DNA of 64,000 nt from Cyclobacteriaceae bacterium (GTDB taxonomy: Bacteria; Bacteroidota; Bacteroidia; Cytophagales; Cyclobacteriaceae). Of this stretch, positions 51,382 to 59,625 are shown in pieces (position 1 is the stretch's first letter; each line of letters starts with the position of its first letter). The stretch spans positions 558,001 through 622,000 of the forward strand of contig JAHBTY010000001.1 in the NCBI GenBank assembly GCA_019638355.1, read 5' to 3'. The notes under the pieces were generated by a model. The model saw only the letters and a list, made by a program, of their open reading frames with translations. It was not told where the DNA came from and ran no database searches. A program made the translations under genes and the position numbers.

Positions 51382-52146
51382 ATGAAACAGGTAACGGAAC
51401 GTATGAATTATGTGCATTTTCATGGTGCACCTACAAAAGGAAAAATTTTGATGGTGGCCAGTTCGCCATCGGTATCTAAGCAAACAGGATGGCCCATCGG
51501 GTTTTGGGCTGCTGAGTTAACGCATCCGCTCAGAGTGTTTCAGGAAGCTGGTTATGAAGTAGAGTTGGTATCTACAGGGGGTGGTAAGTTGGAAATGGAT
51601 GCCTATTCAAACCCAACGGATGCCAGTGGCTATTCGGCTCACGATATTATTTCGTTAGGCTATCTGCAAAAGCCGGAGTTTACCAAAATGCTGGAGCAGA
51701 CTAAAAAACTCACGGAAGTAAAACACAACGACTACGTAGCTATTTTTCTGGTTGGCGGCCAAGGCCCCATGTACACCTTTCGTGGAAACAAAGAACTGGA
51801 AAAACTATTTGTTTCTTTTTACGAAGCCAATAAGCCTGCTGCAGCCGTATGCCACTCTACCACTTTATTGTTGGAGGCAAAAAAATCGAATGGTGAATTA
51901 GTGGTAAAAGATAAAACGTGGACAGGCTTTGCCGATGCGGAGGAGGAATTTGCAGATAACGCAGTCGGTATGAAAATTCAACCGTACCGCATTGAAACGG
52001 AAGCACGAAAAATACCAGGCACTGTGTTTAAAGTAGCGCCTCCATTTTCATCTTATGCCATTGCAGATGGTAATCTGATTACGGGCCAGCAACAAAATTC
52101 AGGAGCGGCTACAGCCGAAATGGTAGTTGCGCAGCTTGGTAAGTAG
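51382..52146 (+). CDS. DJ-1/PfpI-type class I glutamine amidotransferase-like protein
   Basis: The 254-residue protein starts at ATG 51382 (MKQVTERMNYVHF). A start at 51322 adds a basic extension and is unsupported. The Cys nucleophile lies in AAAVCHSTTLLL near residue 158, with the GG elbow IFLVGGQGPM. The family includes DJ-1, PfpI, Hsp31 and methylglyoxal-converting glyoxalase III, which fits a role in carbonyl or protein-glycation repair. It is divergent from the HxlR gene and separated by its operator. Confidence 0.87.
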   Translation: MKQVTERMNYVHFHGAPTKGKILMVASSPSVSKQTGWPIGFWAAELTHPLRVFQEAGYEVELVSTGGGKLEMDAYSNPTDASGYSAHDIISLGYLQKPEFTKMLEQTKKLTEVKHNDYVAIFLVGGQGPMYTFRGNKELEKLFVSFYEANKPAAAVCHSTTLLLEAKKSNGELVVKDKTWTGFADAEEEFADNAVGMKIQPYRIETEARKIPGTVFKVAPPFSSYAIADGNLITGQQQNSGAATAEMVVAQLGK

Positions 52147-52147
52147 C

Positions 52148-52927
52148 GTGAAAGTAATAGTCATTTATTTATTTGTTGTGCTGGCAGGAATGCTTTTTTG
52201 CATTCCTGCTGATGCACAGCTAAATGAAAGCGACACAGCTCTGTTTCAGATACGGGCTGGATTAACAGGAGCCGCGCAAAAGGGAAATGTAGATTTACTG
52301 GTGCTGCGGGGGAACGTGGAGTTGGTAGCCAACAAAAATAGTCTTTATGTATTCAAAATTCAGAGCAACAGTCTGTATCAATCGTTTGGTGGTTTTAAAG
52401 CTGATAACGACATGAACAGTCGTAGTTATTTTTATGTCAATCCATTTCGTAAGCTCTATCCGTTTGCAATGGTGTACGCACAAACCAATTACCGCAGACA
52501 AATTAATTTTAGGTGGTTTGGAGGTGTGGGTATAACCTGGCAATTTGTTCAAACACCCAACACTGTTTTAAAACTTTCGACAAGTCTGGTGCATGAAAAC
52601 ACCGGTTTCAGTAATACACAATTTAACGAACCTACCTACAACGGAACGGAGACAATCAGGCTCTGGCGTGCAACCATGTACCTTACCGGTTGGCATAATT
52701 TAGCAGATCATCACCTTAAACTTTATTATCGCGCCTACATGCAACCAGGTTTTGATAGAGTTGCCAATAATCGTGCGCAGGTTGATATCGGCTTTGATTT
52801 TCCGGTTTGGAAAGGACTAAGCGCATTTGCACAATACAGTTATATATATGAACAGGTTGTGGCAGTTTCTGTACAGCAATACGATCGCATTCTCACATTT
52901 GGTATTAGCTTTCAATTAAAAAAGTAA
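52148..52927 (+). CDS. DUF481-like outer-membrane beta-barrel protein
   Basis: The 259-residue protein starts at GTG 52148 (VKVIVIYLFVVLAGMLFCIPADA), giving a signal peptide; a start at 52127 would overlap the upstream gene. The remainder has the regular amphipathic strands of a DUF481 or related barrel (FGGVGITWQFVQTPNTVLKL) and ends in an aromatic-hydrophobic pattern (GISFQLKK, not a canonical terminal Phe). It is a putative outer-membrane protein of unknown function. It lies between the PfpI and bestrophin genes on the same strand. Confidence 0.7.
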   Translation: MKVIVIYLFVVLAGMLFCIPADAQLNESDTALFQIRAGLTGAAQKGNVDLLVLRGNVELVANKNSLYVFKIQSNSLYQSFGGFKADNDMNSRSYFYVNPFRKLYPFAMVYAQTNYRRQINFRWFGGVGITWQFVQTPNTVLKLSTSLVHENTGFSNTQFNEPTYNGTETIRLWRATMYLTGWHNLADHHLKLYYRAYMQPGFDRVANNRAQVDIGFDFPVWKGLSAFAQYSYIYEQVVAVSVQQYDRILTFGISFQLKK

Positions 52928-52934
52928 ACGCGTT

Positions 52935-53870
52935 ATGCTCATCAAAAGAAATTTTAATCCCATTCGTGTACTCGGCTATGTTAAGTACGAAGTGGTTTTT
53001 TCGCTGGTGGTAGCTGCACTGGTATGGTTGTTTTATCGTCAGGCAGCAAGCCAGGTGTCGTTGCCATTTTCTATTGCGGCCATTCTGGGTAGTGCCCTGG
53101 CTATCTTCATCGCCTTTCGTAATAATAGTGCCTATGGGCGATGGTGGGAGGCCCGTACCCTGTGGGGCGGTATTGTGAACTCCAGTCGTGTGTTGGCTCG
53201 GCTGATTATCACCTTTGCAGATAGTCATGCGCATCAACCTACTTACGATGCTGCTAAAAGTGAAACTTTTAAAAAGCAATTGATTTATAACTGCATTGCA
53301 TGGGCGCATGCGTTGCGTTTGCATTTACGGAAGCAGGATGACTGGCAAACGTTAAAGAACTTTTTAAGTGAGGAAGAATTTCAATTGGTAAAACAAAGCC
53401 AGAACAAACCCAACTTTTTACAGTTGTTGATGGGACGAAAAATCTATCAGGCAATGGCCAATGGTACTTTGGGTGGTTTTGATTCATTTCAGATGGAAGG
53501 ACAGCTATTAAACCTGGCTAATTACCAGGGCGGTTGCGAACGAATAAAAAATACACCCTTGTTAAGGCAGTACGATTATTTCACGAGGTTGTTTTTATAC
53601 ACATTCATGTTTTTGCTACCTTTTTCATTGGTGGGTGATTTTACCCGGATGGGTGCCGACTACCTGGTTATTCCCGTTGCCGGGATTATCTCTTTTGTAT
53701 TTTCCATACTGGCTAAAGTTGGAGAGGTGAATGAAGACCCTTTCGAAAATCGTATTACAGATGTGCCGCTAACAGCACTTTGCAATACCATTGAACGTGA
53801 TTTAAAGGAAATGCTTGGCGAAACAAACCTGCCTGAAAAATTACAGCCAATCGATCAGGTACTGGATTGA
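52935..53870 (+). CDS. Bestrophin-family anion channel
   Basis: The 311-residue protein matches the bacterial bestrophin/UPF0187 family: RNFNPIRVLGYVKYEV, IAAILGSALAIFIAFRNNSAYGRWWEARTLWGGIVNSSR, FMFLLPFSLVGDFTR and the C-terminal DPFENRITDVPLTALC. It would form a pentameric anion or cation channel in the inner membrane. Its stop is at 53870, and the K+ channel gene starts nearby, so the two channels are probably cotranscribed. Confidence 0.92.
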   Translation: MLIKRNFNPIRVLGYVKYEVVFSLVVAALVWLFYRQAASQVSLPFSIAAILGSALAIFIAFRNNSAYGRWWEARTLWGGIVNSSRVLARLIITFADSHAHQPTYDAAKSETFKKQLIYNCIAWAHALRLHLRKQDDWQTLKNFLSEEEFQLVKQSQNKPNFLQLLMGRKIYQAMANGTLGGFDSFQMEGQLLNLANYQGGCERIKNTPLLRQYDYFTRLFLYTFMFLLPFSLVGDFTRMGADYLVIPVAGIISFVFSILAKVGEVNEDPFENRITDVPLTALCNTIERDLKEMLGETNLPEKLQPIDQVLD

Positions 53871-53899
53871 ATTGCGAAAACCCATCCGTAAAAAAACAC

Positions 53900-54568
53900 A
53901 TGATTACCCTTCGCCACCATTTGCACCTGTATCGTTTCGAAGCGTTGCTACTGGCACTGTTGATGCTTCTTTTTAATAAAATCGTTTTTGTAAACGATGC
54001 ACTTTATCAGCGCTACATCTGGCCTTTCAATGTTGTGTTGCTGGGGGTTGCTTCAATTGGTGTTTTTAAGGAACATCGCTTATGGTTGCAAATCGTGAAA
54101 AACATTTTGCTGGCTGCGGTACTGGCTGTTCCGTTTTTAATGCCAGCAATTTTTACCTCGTGGTGGTTAACCCTGCTCGCCATTGCTAGTTACATGTTGT
54201 ACTATAGTTTAATATGGGTGGAAGTAGTACGACAGATTACGCGAAAAGGAGAGATTACACTTGGGTTGGTGTTTGGTTCACTGAGTGGATACCTGTTATT
54301 AATGGTAGTGGCTTTATTCACGTTTTTATTATTGGAATTTTTGCAGCCAGGTGCGTTCAAGGGTTTGCAGGCAGCATCCATACCAGAAGCATACCGGCAA
54401 CTTTCTTACTTTAGTATGATTACGATTGCAACCGTGGGCTATGGTGATATTGTGCCCGTAAGCGACTCGGCCCGTTTATTGGCGGCATTTTTCAGCATCA
54501 GCGGACAGTTTTATATGGTAACACTGGTAGGAATTATAATTTCAAAATTTTCGACTAAAACTCATTAA
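53900..54568 (+). CDS. Two-pore-type potassium channel family protein
   Basis: The 222-residue protein starts at ATG 53900 (MITLRHHLHL); a TTG at 53867 would overlap the bestrophin stop and add a polar tail. Several hydrophobic helices are followed by a pore loop with the K+ filter TVGYGDIVP (residues 178-183 and on) and a final helix. There is no RCK domain. It is an inner-membrane K+ channel. Its stop overlaps the start of the next gene (TAATG). Confidence 0.9.
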   Translation: MITLRHHLHLYRFEALLLALLMLLFNKIVFVNDALYQRYIWPFNVVLLGVASIGVFKEHRLWLQIVKNILLAAVLAVPFLMPAIFTSWWLTLLAIASYMLYYSLIWVEVVRQITRKGEITLGLVFGSLSGYLLLMVVALFTFLLLEFLQPGAFKGLQAASIPEAYRQLSYFSMITIATVGYGDIVPVSDSARLLAAFFSISGQFYMVTLVGIIISKFSTKTH

Positions 54569-55194
54569 TGCAAAATATGAAGCTTGCCATTATCGGAACC
54601 GGAAATGTAGGCGGTGCGTTAGCAACCGCCTGGTCAAAAGTTGGACACACGATTTTGTTGGGTGTACAAAATACGCACGACTTTAAGGGAAAAGATCTAT
54701 TAAAAAATCCCAATACTACTGTACACACTATTCACGATGCCGTGCGTGCAGCAGACGTTATACTCCTGGCGACACCGGCAACCGCTGCCATTGCCGTAGC
54801 ACAATCGTTGGGTGATACAAAAGATAAAATAATAATAGATGCTATGAATGTAGTAATGGGGCGCGGCCCGGTTGGTTACACCAATACAGCCGATGCTATT
54901 TTAGCTAATACCGTTACGCGCGATGTGGTAAAAAGTTTTAATACCACGGGTTTCAATAACATGCAAAATCCAATCTATGGAAATACCGCCCTTGATATGT
55001 TTATGGCGGGTGATAGCGAACGCGGTAAGAAGTTGGTAAATCAATTGGCCATAGATGCCGGCTTTGCTGCTTGCTATGATATAGGCGGCAACGATAAGTT
55101 TCAGTTAATGGAACAATTTGCCTTCTTCTGGATTAACCTGGCCATGATGCGCGGGCAGGGTAGAGATATAGGCTTTAAACTACTGAAACGATAG
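54568..55194 (+). CDS. F420-reductase-like NADP oxidoreductase (NpdG type)
   Basis: The 208-residue protein has a Rossmann fold at the start (LAIIGTGNVGGALATAWSKVGH). It matches the NADP oxidoreductase coenzyme F420-dependent family: ADVILLATPATAAIAVAQSL, IIIDAMNVVMG, VVKSFNTTGFNNM. No F420 biosynthesis is implied, because the family is widespread in F420-free bacteria as reductases of unknown substrate. It starts at ATG 54568, one base inside the K+ channel stop. Confidence 0.87.
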   Translation: MQNMKLAIIGTGNVGGALATAWSKVGHTILLGVQNTHDFKGKDLLKNPNTTVHTIHDAVRAADVILLATPATAAIAVAQSLGDTKDKIIIDAMNVVMGRGPVGYTNTADAILANTVTRDVVKSFNTTGFNNMQNPIYGNTALDMFMAGDSERGKKLVNQLAIDAGFAACYDIGGNDKFQLMEQFAFFWINLAMMRGQGRDIGFKLLKR

Positions 55195-55196
55195 CG

Positions 55197-55817
55197 CTAG
55201 CTTTTAAGGATAGCGGTTGCGAGTTGTAGCTCTTCTTGCAGAATAGTATGCGGCCTGTTGGGATAAACCACTAATTGAACTTTTGCATTCATCTTTTCCA
55301 ATTGTTGTTTGGATTGCTCGCTGCGCTGAAGCGGCACATGCGGATCATTATTTCCGTTGGTCATTAAAATTCTTGTGTCCGCAAAATTTCCGGAGTACCG
55401 CGTTGATTCAAGCTTATCGCCAATCAAACCTCCGGTTAAGGCAATAATGCCACCGTACTTTTGGGCATTGCGCGCGGCAAACTCTATTGTTAAACAAGTA
55501 CCTTGCGAGAAGCCCAGTACAAAAATATTTTCAGGTTTAATCCCATTCTGCTGAATGTGCTCACTTAATTCTTTCAATATGTTCAATGCACTGCTGAGCC
55601 ACGGTTCGTTTTGTGGTGTTGGCGCCAGAAAGCTAAATGGATACCACGTGTTGTTAGTGGCTTGCGGTGCTGCGATGTAAAAATCTTCCACGGGCAAGTA
55701 TTGCGCAAGCGATAAAATATCTTCAGCCGAGCCCCCACGACCGTGTATCATGATCAAAGCTTTTTTTGCTTGATGAAGGGGTAGGCCTGATTCGATAATG
55801 TTTTTAGTGTGTGACAT
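55197..55817 (-). CDS. Carboxylesterase/phospholipase-type alpha/beta hydrolase (MhqD-like)
   Basis: The 206-residue hydrolase has IMIHGRGGSAEDIL at the oxyanion region, the nucleophile Ser in LGFSQGTCL (near residue 108), Asp in NGNNDPHVP and His in NRPHTI. It resembles Bacillus MhqD and phospholipase/carboxylesterase family enzymes. In that system the gene is cotranscribed with a ring-cleaving dioxygenase in response to quinones. Here the VOC dioxygenase gene lies upstream on the same strand, separated by an inverted-repeat element. Confidence 0.9.
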   Translation of the reverse strand: MSHTKNIIESGLPLHQAKKALIMIHGRGGSAEDILSLAQYLPVEDFYIAAPQATNNTWYPFSFLAPTPQNEPWLSSALNILKELSEHIQQNGIKPENIFVLGFSQGTCLTIEFAARNAQKYGGIIALTGGLIGDKLESTRYSGNFADTRILMTNGNNDPHVPLQRSEQSKQQLEKMNAKVQLVVYPNRPHTILQEELQLATAILKS

Positions 55818-55858
55818 GGTAGTATCAATTAGAAAAATATCTTAAAGCACGGTTTGGT

Positions 55859-55932
55859 CCCTCACCCCTTCCACTCTCTCCCGATAGCTATCGGGAGAGA
55901 GGGGTGTCCGAGGAACGAGGATGGGGTGAGGG
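55859..55932. repeat. Compound inverted repeat with a 28-bp perfect palindrome
   Basis: Positions 55874-55901 form a perfect 28-bp palindrome with core CCGATAGCTATCGG. It is enclosed by arms CCCTCACCCC (55859-55868) and GGGGTGAGGG (55923-55932). It lies directly after the MhqO-like stop codon and before the hydrolase gene. Its form is that of dispersed intergenic repeats in Bacteroidota; it may also act as a terminator or mRNA end structure. Confidence 0.8.
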
Positions 55933-56889
55933 TTAGCTAAACTTTTCCGGTTTCAACTCCACGGGCACCAATGCACTTTCAATTTTATCGCGCATCGATT
56001 CATACCATTGTGGTAGTTTCAAGGCTTCGCCCAATTTAGATGGATGTTCATCTATCGCGAAGCCAGGTGGATTGGTAGCCACTTCAAACAACACACCTCC
56101 GGGTTCACGAAAGTAAATGCTGTGAAAATATTGCCGATCCAAAACTTCAGTTACCTGGTGACCTTTGCTCAATAACTTTTCTCTAATCTCCAATTGCGAA
56201 GTATCATCGGCTGTAGCAAACGCGAGGTGGTGGATGGTTCCACTACCGCCCAATCCGCGTGCAGCTTCGGGTGTATTTAGTACATCTATAAAATCTCCAG
56301 GCACACCACTGGCCGAAAAACGTTTCAGGTTCCCTTTTTCGGCAATCAGTTTATGATCCATGCTTTCCAATAACAACTTTGCTGTGCGATCTGAATTATC
56401 TTCTGACAATACCGCACCATGAAAACCTTTTACGGAGTATTCAAGTGGAATTTGTCCGTAGGTAAAACCCGGACGCATATCAGTTTTATTAAACACCAAT
56501 TCCAAACCCAAACCGTGTGCGTCATATAAACTGATGAACATTTCATCATCAAACCGTTGTTGTGGACCGGTATGGGTAATGTTGAATTTTTTCAAGCGGG
56601 CTAACCAATAGTCAAGACTTTCAGCAGGAACAGAAAAAGACGTAACAGTCATTTGGCCTTTGCCATGGCGGCCTTTGGCCATCCCCGCAAAGGGAAAGAA
56701 AGTCATAATGGTGCCTGGGCTTCCGGTTTCGTTGCCATAATAAAAGTGATATACATCGGGCGCATCGAAGTTGATGGTTTTCTTAACCATGCGCAGTCCT
56801 AAAATACCGGTGTAGAAGTCGAGGTTTTTTTGGGCATCATCGGCCATAGCCGTTACATGATGGATGCCGCTAATCAATTGTGGTTTCAT
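55933..56889 (-). CDS. VOC-family ring-cleaving dioxygenase (MhqO-like)
   Basis: The 318-residue protein starts at ATG 56889 (MKPQLISGIHHVTAMADDAQ); an upstream ATG at 56985 adds a hydrophobic tail that is not part of the family. Two VOC modules are visible: GIHHVTAMADDAQKNLDFYTG, FHGAVLSEDNSD and TIHHLAFATADD, with metal-binding His and Glu in LFEVATNPPGFAID. The protein resembles Bacillus MhqO and related glyoxalase-type dioxygenases that break catechol or hydroquinone rings. Confidence 0.9.
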   Translation of the reverse strand: MKPQLISGIHHVTAMADDAQKNLDFYTGILGLRMVKKTINFDAPDVYHFYYGNETGSPGTIMTFFPFAGMAKGRHGKGQMTVTSFSVPAESLDYWLARLKKFNITHTGPQQRFDDEMFISLYDAHGLGLELVFNKTDMRPGFTYGQIPLEYSVKGFHGAVLSEDNSDRTAKLLLESMDHKLIAEKGNLKRFSASGVPGDFIDVLNTPEAARGLGGSGTIHHLAFATADDTSQLEIREKLLSKGHQVTEVLDRQYFHSIYFREPGGVLFEVATNPPGFAIDEHPSKLGEALKLPQWYESMRDKIESALVPVELKPEKFS

Positions 56890-56938
56890 GGCTTTTATTC
56901 TTGTTTTAAAGATAGGAACGAAAACCGGGGCAAAATAG

Positions 56939-56967
56939 TTGTATAGACAATTATTGTAATAACTTTG
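56939..56967 (+). promoter_or_regulatory. Promoter with internal palindrome upstream of the pirin gene
   Basis: TTG (56939-56941) and TAACTTTG (56960-56967) match the -33 and -7 elements with an 18-nt spacer. ACAAT-T-ATTGT (56947-56957) is a perfect palindrome inside the spacer and may be an operator. Transcription would start near 56973, giving a leader of about 110 nt that contains the 56978-57052 repeat. Confidence 0.6.
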
Positions 56968-56977
56968 TTTAATGATA

Positions 56978-57052
56978 GCCACCAAGACTCAAAGACACGA
57001 AACTTTAAAATTTGACGGTAATCCCTAATTCGTGCCTTGGTGACTTCGTGGC
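56978..57052. repeat. Imperfect inverted repeat in the pirin leader
   Basis: The arms at 56978-57001 and 57029-57052 (24 nt each) agree at 19 of 24 positions when one is reversed, around a 27-nt loop. The arm type (GCCACCAAG ... CACGAA) is a common intergenic repeat in Bacteroidota. It lies in the inferred pirin leader and could fold in RNA. Confidence 0.65.
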
Positions 57053-57084
57053 AATTTTATCCGAATATTAATTTTCAAACGTAT

Positions 57085-57954
57085 ATGAAAACCAGAACTG
57101 TTTCCCGATTGCTCTATGCCCATAAAATGGACATGGGTGGATTTCCGATTCGCCAGCCGTTACCTACACAACAGGTGCAACAAGTTGATCCATTTTTATT
57201 ATTACACCATGCCGATGTGAAAGCGCCTTCAACAATTGATCCGGACGATGCCGGGGTAGGGCCACATCCACACCGCGGTTTTTCACCGGTCACCTTTATA
57301 TTTAAAGGTGGTGTGCATCATCGCGATAGCCGCGGCAATGATAGTACGATTTATGCCGGTGGCGCACAGTGGATGAATGCCGGCATGGGTATTATTCACA
57401 GTGAACGTCCACCGCACGATATACATGAAATAGGTGGGCGGCAGGAGATTATCCAATTGTGGATCAATACACCGGCTAAACATAAAATGGATCAGCCCAT
57501 GTATTTTCCGGTTAAAGCCGAAGAAGCACCGGTTGTTACAAGTGCCGATGGATTGGTAACCGTAAATGTATTTGCAGGCGAAGTATTGGGTGCGAAAGGC
57601 CCTGTACCCTCGCAGGTGGAAGTGAATGCGGCCACACTCGTATTGAAAAAAGATGGAACAATTAATATTCCGGTTCCCGAAAACCATAACACAGTACTTT
57701 ATCTATTAGATGGCAAACTGAATGTAGATGGTTTTGGAATGGTAGAAGGCTTGCATTTGGTTCACTTTAAAAATGATGGCGAAGGCATTGCCCTTACTGC
57801 TTTGGGAGACACACGGGCTTTATTATTAAGCGGCAAACCACTCAATGAAGAAGTTGTATCGTACGGCCCGTTTGTAATGAATACGCAAACTCAAATTATG
57901 GAAGCCATGCGCGATTACCAGATGGGTAAGATGGGTTTGCTGATTGAAGAGTAA
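57085..57954 (+). CDS. Pirin-family cupin (quercetinase-like)
   Basis: The 289-residue protein starts at ATG 57085 (MKTRTVSRLLYAHKM); a start at 57037 has no family support. The pirin core is visible: VGPHPHRGFSPVTFIFKGG and GVHHRDSRG with metal ligands, MNAGMGIIHSE and a C-terminal pirin domain. Bacterial pirins can oxidise quercetin or sense redox state through iron. It follows a promoter with an internal palindrome and starts the plus-strand half of the cluster. Confidence 0.9.
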   Translation: MKTRTVSRLLYAHKMDMGGFPIRQPLPTQQVQQVDPFLLLHHADVKAPSTIDPDDAGVGPHPHRGFSPVTFIFKGGVHHRDSRGNDSTIYAGGAQWMNAGMGIIHSERPPHDIHEIGGRQEIIQLWINTPAKHKMDQPMYFPVKAEEAPVVTSADGLVTVNVFAGEVLGAKGPVPSQVEVNAATLVLKKDGTINIPVPENHNTVLYLLDGKLNVDGFGMVEGLHLVHFKNDGEGIALTALGDTRALLLSGKPLNEEVVSYGPFVMNTQTQIMEAMRDYQMGKMGLLIEE

Positions 57955-58004
57955 AATACAATTTAAGTTAAACTGTTTACGTGCTTTCTTTGTTAGTTGC
58001 AGAT

Positions 58005-58595
58005 ATGGAAATAATACTTAATAAATCAACCGAAATAGAACACCCGGTACTGGCAGAAATTAAAGAGCGCAGAAGCAAACGCGCGTATTCCACAATTCAC
58101 GTAAGTGAAGAAACCATCCGCTCGTTGTTTGAAGCTGCCCGCTGGGCACCATCCAGCATGAATGAACAACCGTGGGTTTATATTTACGCAGTTGCTGATA
58201 ATAAAGAACTGTGGAATAAAATTTTTGCCTCGTTAAACGATAGCAATAAAGTCTGGGCCCAACATGCACCGTTGCTGGTGGTGAGTCTAGCCCGAAAAAC
58301 ATTACTTCGCAATGGCGTACTAAATGGTGCAGCCAAGTACGATGTGGGTGCTGCCAATGCACTCTTATCATTACAGGCAACCCATGCAGGATTAAACGTG
58401 CACCAAATGGGCGGCTACAACAAACAAGTATTAATTGAGAATCTCAACATTCCCGAAACGCATGAACCTACCGTGGTAATGGCCATTGGCTATCCGGGTG
58501 ATGCGGAAAGTTTGAGCGACAATTTGAAAGTACGTGAGTTGGCTCCGCGCGAGCGCTACACGCAGGATTTTTTTGTAATGACAAACCCATTCTAA
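58005..58595 (+). CDS. Nitroreductase-family protein
   Basis: The 196-residue protein starts at ATG 58005 (MEIILNKSTEIEHPVLAEI); GTG 57981 is an alternative. FMN-binding segments are IKERRSKRAYSTIHVSEETI, FEAARWAPSSMNEQPWVY, HMGGYNKQVL-like HQMGGYNKQV and IGYPGDAE. It would reduce quinones, nitroaromatics or similar electrophiles with NAD(P)H, like Bacillus MhqN. The OsmC gene follows after 2 nt. Confidence 0.92.
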   Translation: MEIILNKSTEIEHPVLAEIKERRSKRAYSTIHVSEETIRSLFEAARWAPSSMNEQPWVYIYAVADNKELWNKIFASLNDSNKVWAQHAPLLVVSLARKTLLRNGVLNGAAKYDVGAANALLSLQATHAGLNVHQMGGYNKQVLIENLNIPETHEPTVVMAIGYPGDAESLSDNLKVRELAPRERYTQDFFVMTNPF

Positions 58596-58597
58596 CT

Positions 58598-58984
58598 ATG
58601 GTAACAGCAGTAATTGGTAAAGAACATTATCGCACGGAGTTAATTGCATCGGGCAAAACCGTTATTGCTGATGAGCCCGAAGATTTAGGAGGCACTGATA
58701 CCGGCCCGGCACCGGGCGAATTTTTATTAATGTCGCTGGCATCTTGTACGGCCATTACCATCCGCATGTATGCAGATCGGAAACAAATCCCGTTAGAAAG
58801 TGCACGTGTGGAAGTTTCGATGGAGAAGAATGATTTTAAAACCACGCTAAAACGCGAATTATATTTTACGGGCAACCTGACTGCCGAACATCGAACGAAG
58901 CTTTTGGAGATCGCAGAAAAATGTCCGGTGCACAAAACACTTAACAGCCCAATACAGATTGAAACTACAGTGGCCGCACTTTGA
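58598..58984 (+). CDS. OsmC-family peroxiredoxin-like protein
   Basis: The 128-residue protein has the OsmC/Ohr fold and its two cysteines: Cys in SLASCTAITIRMYA near residue 50 and Cys in KCPVHKTLNSP near residue 110. The N-terminal VIGKEHYRTELIASGKTVIADEPEDLGG fits the YhfA/OsmC group. It reduces organic hydroperoxides with thiols. Starts 2 nt after the nitroreductase gene. Confidence 0.9.
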   Translation: MVTAVIGKEHYRTELIASGKTVIADEPEDLGGTDTGPAPGEFLLMSLASCTAITIRMYADRKQIPLESARVEVSMEKNDFKTTLKRELYFTGNLTAEHRTKLLEIAEKCPVHKTLNSPIQIETTVAAL

Positions 58985-59028
58985 CAAGTTACAGGCAACC
59001 TGTATCTTGAAAATTGGATTTACATAAA

Positions 59029-59625
59029 ATGAAAATAGGAATTATTGGTTCGGGCGGTATAGGGCAGGCGTTTGCCAAACAAGTTTTAAAAGCAGGCTAC
59101 GAAGTTATTATCAGTAACAGCCGTGGGGCAGATTCACTTTCGGAGATTGTGAAGCAACTGCACGGCAATGTAAAAGCTGGTTCAGTAGAAGAAGCAGTGG
59201 CAGCTGATGTAATTTTTCTGGCTGTGCCCTGGATACATTTACCAAATGTTGCTAAACAAATTTCAAACTGGACAAACAAAATTGTGATTGACCCAATTAA
59301 TCCGGTGGTTCCGCCCGACTATAAAATTGCCGAACTAAGCGGTCGTGCCTCCAGCGAAATTGTACAAGAGATGCTTGCCGGAGTAAAACTGGTAAAAGCA
59401 TTCAATACGTTTACACCACAATTACTGAGCGCATCGCCCGAAGAGGCAAACGGTAAACGCGTATTGTTTTATTGTGGCGATGATGCATCCGCAAAAGCGA
59501 TTGTAAAAACCATCATCGATAAAATAGGATTTGCAGGAGTAGATACGGGCACATTAAAAGAAGGTGCACTTTTACAACAATATCCAAGTGGTCCGTTGCC
59601 AGGATTAAACCTGATAAAACTATGA
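59029..59625 (+). CDS. Second F420-reductase-like NADP-binding protein
   Basis: The 198-residue protein starts at ATG 59029 (MKIGIIGSGGIGQAFAKQVL); a TTG at 59014 would add five residues before the nucleotide-binding strand. It has the same fold as the 54568-55194 product (IVIDPINPVVPP, LVKAFNTFTPQLL) but is not close in sequence. It is probably a reductase of an unknown carbonyl or quinone substrate. Its stop overlaps the next gene by 4 bp. Confidence 0.87.
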   Translation: MKIGIIGSGGIGQAFAKQVLKAGYEVIISNSRGADSLSEIVKQLHGNVKAGSVEEAVAADVIFLAVPWIHLPNVAKQISNWTNKIVIDPINPVVPPDYKIAELSGRASSEIVQEMLAGVKLVKAFNTFTPQLLSASPEEANGKRVLFYCGDDASAKAIVKTIIDKIGFAGVDTGTLKEGALLQQYPSGPLPGLNLIKL

